From Nemertoderma westbladi (lineage: Eukaryota; Xenacoelomorpha; Nemertodermatida; Nemertodermatidae), in assembly GCA_032718475.1 (NCBI GenBank), contig JAUCBJ010003089.1, forward strand, positions 1 to 58,724: a DNA stretch of 58,724 bases, read 5' to 3'. Shown here one piece after another: positions 55,213 to 58,724 of the stretch. Positions within the stretch are counted from its first letter, which is position 1. The number at the start of each line of letters is the position of its first letter. Under the pieces are notes generated by a model. It was not told where the DNA came from. It saw only the letters and a program-made list of their open reading frames with translations, and did no database searches. The position numbers and the translations under genes were made by a program.

Positions 55213-56340
55213 GTGACCCAACACATAGAAAGGGGTCAATTGACAAAAAAATGGGTTTCAACTTTTTGTTGGTTTTATATAGATAATTTAACGGAGAATT
55301 TCCCATTGAAAACCATTTGTTAATATCTCTTTTCGTTTTTGAGTTATTGTAGATTTAGTAAGACAAGGTTCTGAGATAATTTCATAGCAACATTCTGAGA
55401 AAATTCGATTTAAAATTTTCAAACCTTCCCGCCATTTTCAGAAACCGCTGTGATTTTTCAAACATCATTTGAACATTTCTGAATGGAATGGATATTCAAT
55501 AACATCAACATAATTATAGCATTGGAAGTTTCCATGGGCAGTTATTTAATATATTTTGTCAGTTTTAAGATTTGAGAGATTCTTTACATGTATGTTTGTC
55601 TGTCTGTATGCATACCCTTATCTTATTTTGTCTTTGAAATAATAAAGAAATTGCAATACCTAGTCAAAATATTTGCTACCGGGGGATTTCTTGGTCGGTA
55701 ATCTTTTTATGGTGTCAGTTTTAATGTTTGTCAGAATCTACACGGTCAGTATGTTTGTATGTCATTCTATTTGTCTGTCTGTATGTATGTATGTATGTAT
55801 GTCTGACTTACAGACATACATATAAACAGACAGTAAAGATGATATTAAACGTAAAAACTGATATCGGAAATGTCTTCGCCGACATATAAAACCCCCATAG
55901 CCATATTTTGGTTAGGGTTAAATACTATTCTTAATTTTTTGACGGACATACATACAGACAAACAGACTGACTGACTTACAGACATACATAGAGACAGACA
56001 GTCAAGATTTTGTAAACATGAAAAACTGACATCGAAAATGGATTCACCGACCTGGAAAACCACGCAGAGCCATATTTTTGTAAAGTTACATTATTTTTTC
56101 AATTTTTTAACTGACATACATACAGATAAATAGTCTGACAGACAGACATACAGACATACATAGAAACATACAGTTAAGATGATGTTAAACGTAAAAACTG
56201 ATATCGGAAATGAGTTCACCGACCTAGAAAACCCCCATAACCATATTTTAGTAAGGTTAAATGATTTTCTTAATTTTTTGACGGACATACATACAGACAA
56301 ACAGACTGACTGACATACAGACATACATAGAGACAGACAG
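55213..56340. repeat. Insert between LINE pieces: satellite of about 170 bp and GTAT/CAGA repeats
   Basis: 55213-55590 is AT-rich unique sequence. From about 55590 there are GTAT, GTCT and CAGACATACATA simple repeats, with three head-to-tail copies (about 170 bp each, 55820-56335) of a unit containing AACGTAAAAACTGATATCGG, CCGACCT and CCCCCATAGCCATATTTT. The ORFs with CVCLYV repeats here are by-products. Confidence 0.8.
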
Positions 56341-57921
56341 TATCAGGCAATACCCTGTCATTATTGAGGAGGACCTTTTCAAAGTGGGCCTTCCAACCAT
56401 TGAGGCGATCGGCTGGTGATTCAGCCTTAACCTTGGTGGTTGGTTGGCTTTTCCGACCAGTAAGCAAGTTGATCGATTTCAATGCCTGGGATAATTGCCT
56501 GCTATCATCAGCATCATTGATAGCATCAACCTGTTGGTTTATTAGCTCCTGTAGATTAACAGAGTACTGCCTTGGCCGCTGTAGTCTGTTTGAGTCGGGA
56601 CTCTTTCTGCGGCTTACAAAGGTCATTTCGGCACTTCTGAATTTTGTTGTCAGTCCAGGGGGCCCTTTTCCTGATTCAAGGGTATACAGTAACTGTTTCT
56701 GCAGCTGCTAACTTAACTGCTTCTGTGAAGGCAGTATAGCCCTCACAGTGATCTGACGCCTCAGAGGCAAGAACCTCATACCTGTTGCTCAGCTGTAGTG
56801 TGAAGCTGGATCTCACACTTGGCTGCTGCAACAGAGAGGACCAGTCATGCCGCGGCAAGGCAGATTTCGTTGTTCTGCTAGCATGCAGTCTAAGTCTTAC
56901 CTTGGCCACAATACGGCGGTGATCACTGGAGAAGGGTCGAAGTGTAAATGCATTACAGTCTTGTATAGAGCTCCTGTATTTCCTACGAAACAGAATATGG
57001 TCTATCTGGGACTTGTGACTACTGGGTCCACTATGAGTCCATAGCTTTCCAGTTCGCTTCTTGAACTGGGCTCCAGCCAGAAAACAATCCATTTCCAGAG
57101 ATAAAATCCTGAAGATGGACGGAATTTCGGTTGACACTATTGCTATAGACCCAGGGCGATGTAGGTGATTGATGCAGACTTGCATTAAAGTCTCCCAGGA
57201 ATGTTAAGAATGCATGTTGATCCACTCCATCAGTAGCTGCTTGTAGATTATTGTAGAAATTTTCCACCTCCTCTACAGGGGCAACACTAGTTGTAGAGTA
57301 GTACTCAATCAGAACCACCTTAGGAAACTTCTTAGCCAGTCTTCCAGAACATGAGAAGTGACAACGGATGATGCGGTTAGAGATTTGGTCTATTTTGTCC
57401 AATGCAACATGTGCGTGCAGTTGGATTCATCAATATACCAATTCCACCATTACTACTATCATTTGCTGAAGCGAGTGCAAGTCGCCAACCGCCCCCATGT
57501 CCTTAATCATAACCTCATCAGTTTGTCCAGTGTGCATTCGGTGCTCTTGAACACCCACTGCGCTTAGAGAAAGCTTATCTGCCAAGGCAGTCAGCTCACC
57601 TTGTCGCATTGGGGACCCGAGTGTTAGGGTGTTTACTGAGGCTAGTCTAGTGACTTGCCTCAGATTCACCAATGGCTTTGTTGGTCGGGGTGGAACATGA
57701 TAGTAGCCTCCAACTCCAGAATCCCTCCCCCCATCACAATCTGGCCTCCCTGGTGACCCAGGGTTTGGGCCAGAAAGGTCATCAGGAAAGGGACTCAAAG
57801 AATTGTTGGCTGCTCTCTCTCCAGTAGGGGGTGAGACAGGCAGCCGGTCAGGAGATAACTGACGCCTTTTTTGCAGAGTCAGCTCTCGGGACAAATACCA
57901 CACCCTGGTTTGCCATTCCAC
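56341..57921 (-). pseudogene. LINE copy B: N-terminus, endonuclease and linker
   Basis: Minus strand from about 57921: a Pro-rich N-terminus (LSPDRLPVSPPTGERAA). An endonuclease domain follows, with a start resembling ASVNTLTLGSP...VGVQEHRM, the central LTFLGDFNA motif at about 57210-57235, and a SQIDHILFRRKYRSS...FSSDHRR end. Then the same linker as copy A (DDSRQLSQALKSINLLTGRK), breaking off at VLPD at 56341. Frames shift at about 57430-57402 and 57185. Copy B lacks about 40 bp that copy A has near 54755. Bases 56341-56998 repeat copy A 54522-55212 almost exactly, so the two pieces overlap by about 690 bp. Confidence 0.82.
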
Positions 57922-58340
57922 AGTTTGGGTGTCGCAGTGGAGTCAGATATGAGGCCCATCACCCATATCTACTCTGGCGCACATGACCCACCATTGGCTG
58001 TCCAGCTCATCTGCTGGGTCATGCCCTGTAAACCTGCTGCCAGGTGCAGGTCGCTATGAAGTGCACTCAGTGTGGACATGAGAACACTCTACTCCTGACC
58101 AGCCATTGGTAGATCACCATCTGCCTGGCCAGGCCATATACCCCTGCAGCCAAGTACATGGGTCCTTAATCCAGGACCGAGGGCGTCCTTATCCCAGAAC
58201 GAATGGGATCCTAGTTACAGGACCAGACTTGCCCTAGTAAGAGGGTCTATGCAGCTACAGGTGGCACCTCGTCTATGCTGCATGGTGGTGGAAAGTTTTC
58301 TTGATCATTGACCTAGAATACCTGACCTGACCTGAACATA
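57922..58340 (-). other. Probable LINE copy B 5' UTR
   Basis: Moderately GC-rich sequence immediately upstream of the LINE N-terminus on the minus strand, without a coding match. The composition changes at about 58340 near a CCTGACCTGACCTGA run. It is assigned to the LINE only by position. Confidence 0.4.
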
Positions 58341-58724
58341 TACCAGCTGGCTCCTTCACTGCTGTATAATAGTTTTGATTCTAAGTTATTGATTATTGTA
58401 ACACAACAACTAGAAAGCCATCAAGCCGGCTTAAACGAACCTGCCCCTTAAACCAGTACCCCGAATTAGCGAAAATGAAAACACGAAAATTGCCATCAAC
58501 TCAACGATAGAAACACCAGCTGCTGGTGCTCATGAGGGCCCAGAAAGCTACTACTATTGATTTAATGGATAGGCCTGCAGAGAAGCATATTACTTGCCAA
58601 GTTTATTACTCTCTCACTCACCCTTGCATTACCAAGAAATTTTACCCTCCCGAAAAACAACCTCCCTTTTCACTGAGCTCCCTCCCCAAGCCAACGCACA
58701 AAGCTCCCCAATAACATCCCTCAT
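58341..58724. other. Unassigned right edge
   Basis: No gene, repeat or element recognised. A 62-codon plus-strand ORF at 58526-58714 has no recognisable features. Confidence 0.4.

Noticed and set aside
55845-56324. ORFs with CVCLYV / VCLSVCMSV repeats
   Set aside because: CAGACATACATA simple repeats read on the minus strand.

Overview
This is nuclear DNA from an animal. Two facts support that. It carries BEL/Pao LTR retrotransposons, which are known only from metazoans, and a spliced P450 of the mitochondrial clan, which is an animal-specific group. The AT-rich background, the dense LINE, SINE and foldback debris, and the frequent words TAGGCCTA and ACCGGTA suggest a marine invertebrate, perhaps an echinoderm or other non-vertebrate deuterostome. 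The phylum is a guess. No bacterial-style operons, CRISPR arrays or rRNA genes are present.

Layout. 1-9 kb: a BEL/Pao element with one uninterrupted 2,636-codon gag-pol frame, followed by a 31-bp tandem array. 13.5-21.6 kb (minus): the one apparently functional host gene, a complete cytochrome P450. I assembled it from eight GT-AG exons that join into 507 codons; three of these exons (5, 7 and 8, including the haem-binding exon) are too short to show up as long open frames. Its introns hold a SINE, a 29-bp minisatellite and a LINE tail. 22.7-27.2 kb: an inverted-repeat element, a GC-rich island and decayed LINE pieces. 27.9-31.6 kb (minus): an intronless, 5'-truncated, multiply broken copy of an ABCC (MRP4-like) transporter, best read as a processed pseudogene.

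32.1-43.0 kb: two nearly identical direct repeats of about 600 bp enclose a second BEL/Pao element. That element keeps gag and protease but has lost reverse transcriptase and almost all of RNase H and integrase. 43.4-44.1 kb: a higher-order tandem array. 44.9-46.2 kb: a small possibly secreted ORF, a tRNA-derived SINE and LINE fragments. 46.73-49.71 kb: a 2.98-kb non-autonomous element with 79-bp terminal inverted repeats flanked by TA. 50.35-51.18 kb: a foldback-like element with minisatellite arms. 52.0-52.8 kb: a zinc-knuckle plus nuclease-like transposon remnant. 52.9-58.3 kb (minus): two overlapping pieces of an endonuclease-reverse transcriptase LINE separated by a simple-repeat/satellite insert.

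The window is therefore one host gene in a retroelement-rich landscape. The items most worth a second look are the P450 with an atypical I-helix, the gag-protease-only BEL derivative, the TA-flanked TIR element, and the 600-bp direct repeats.
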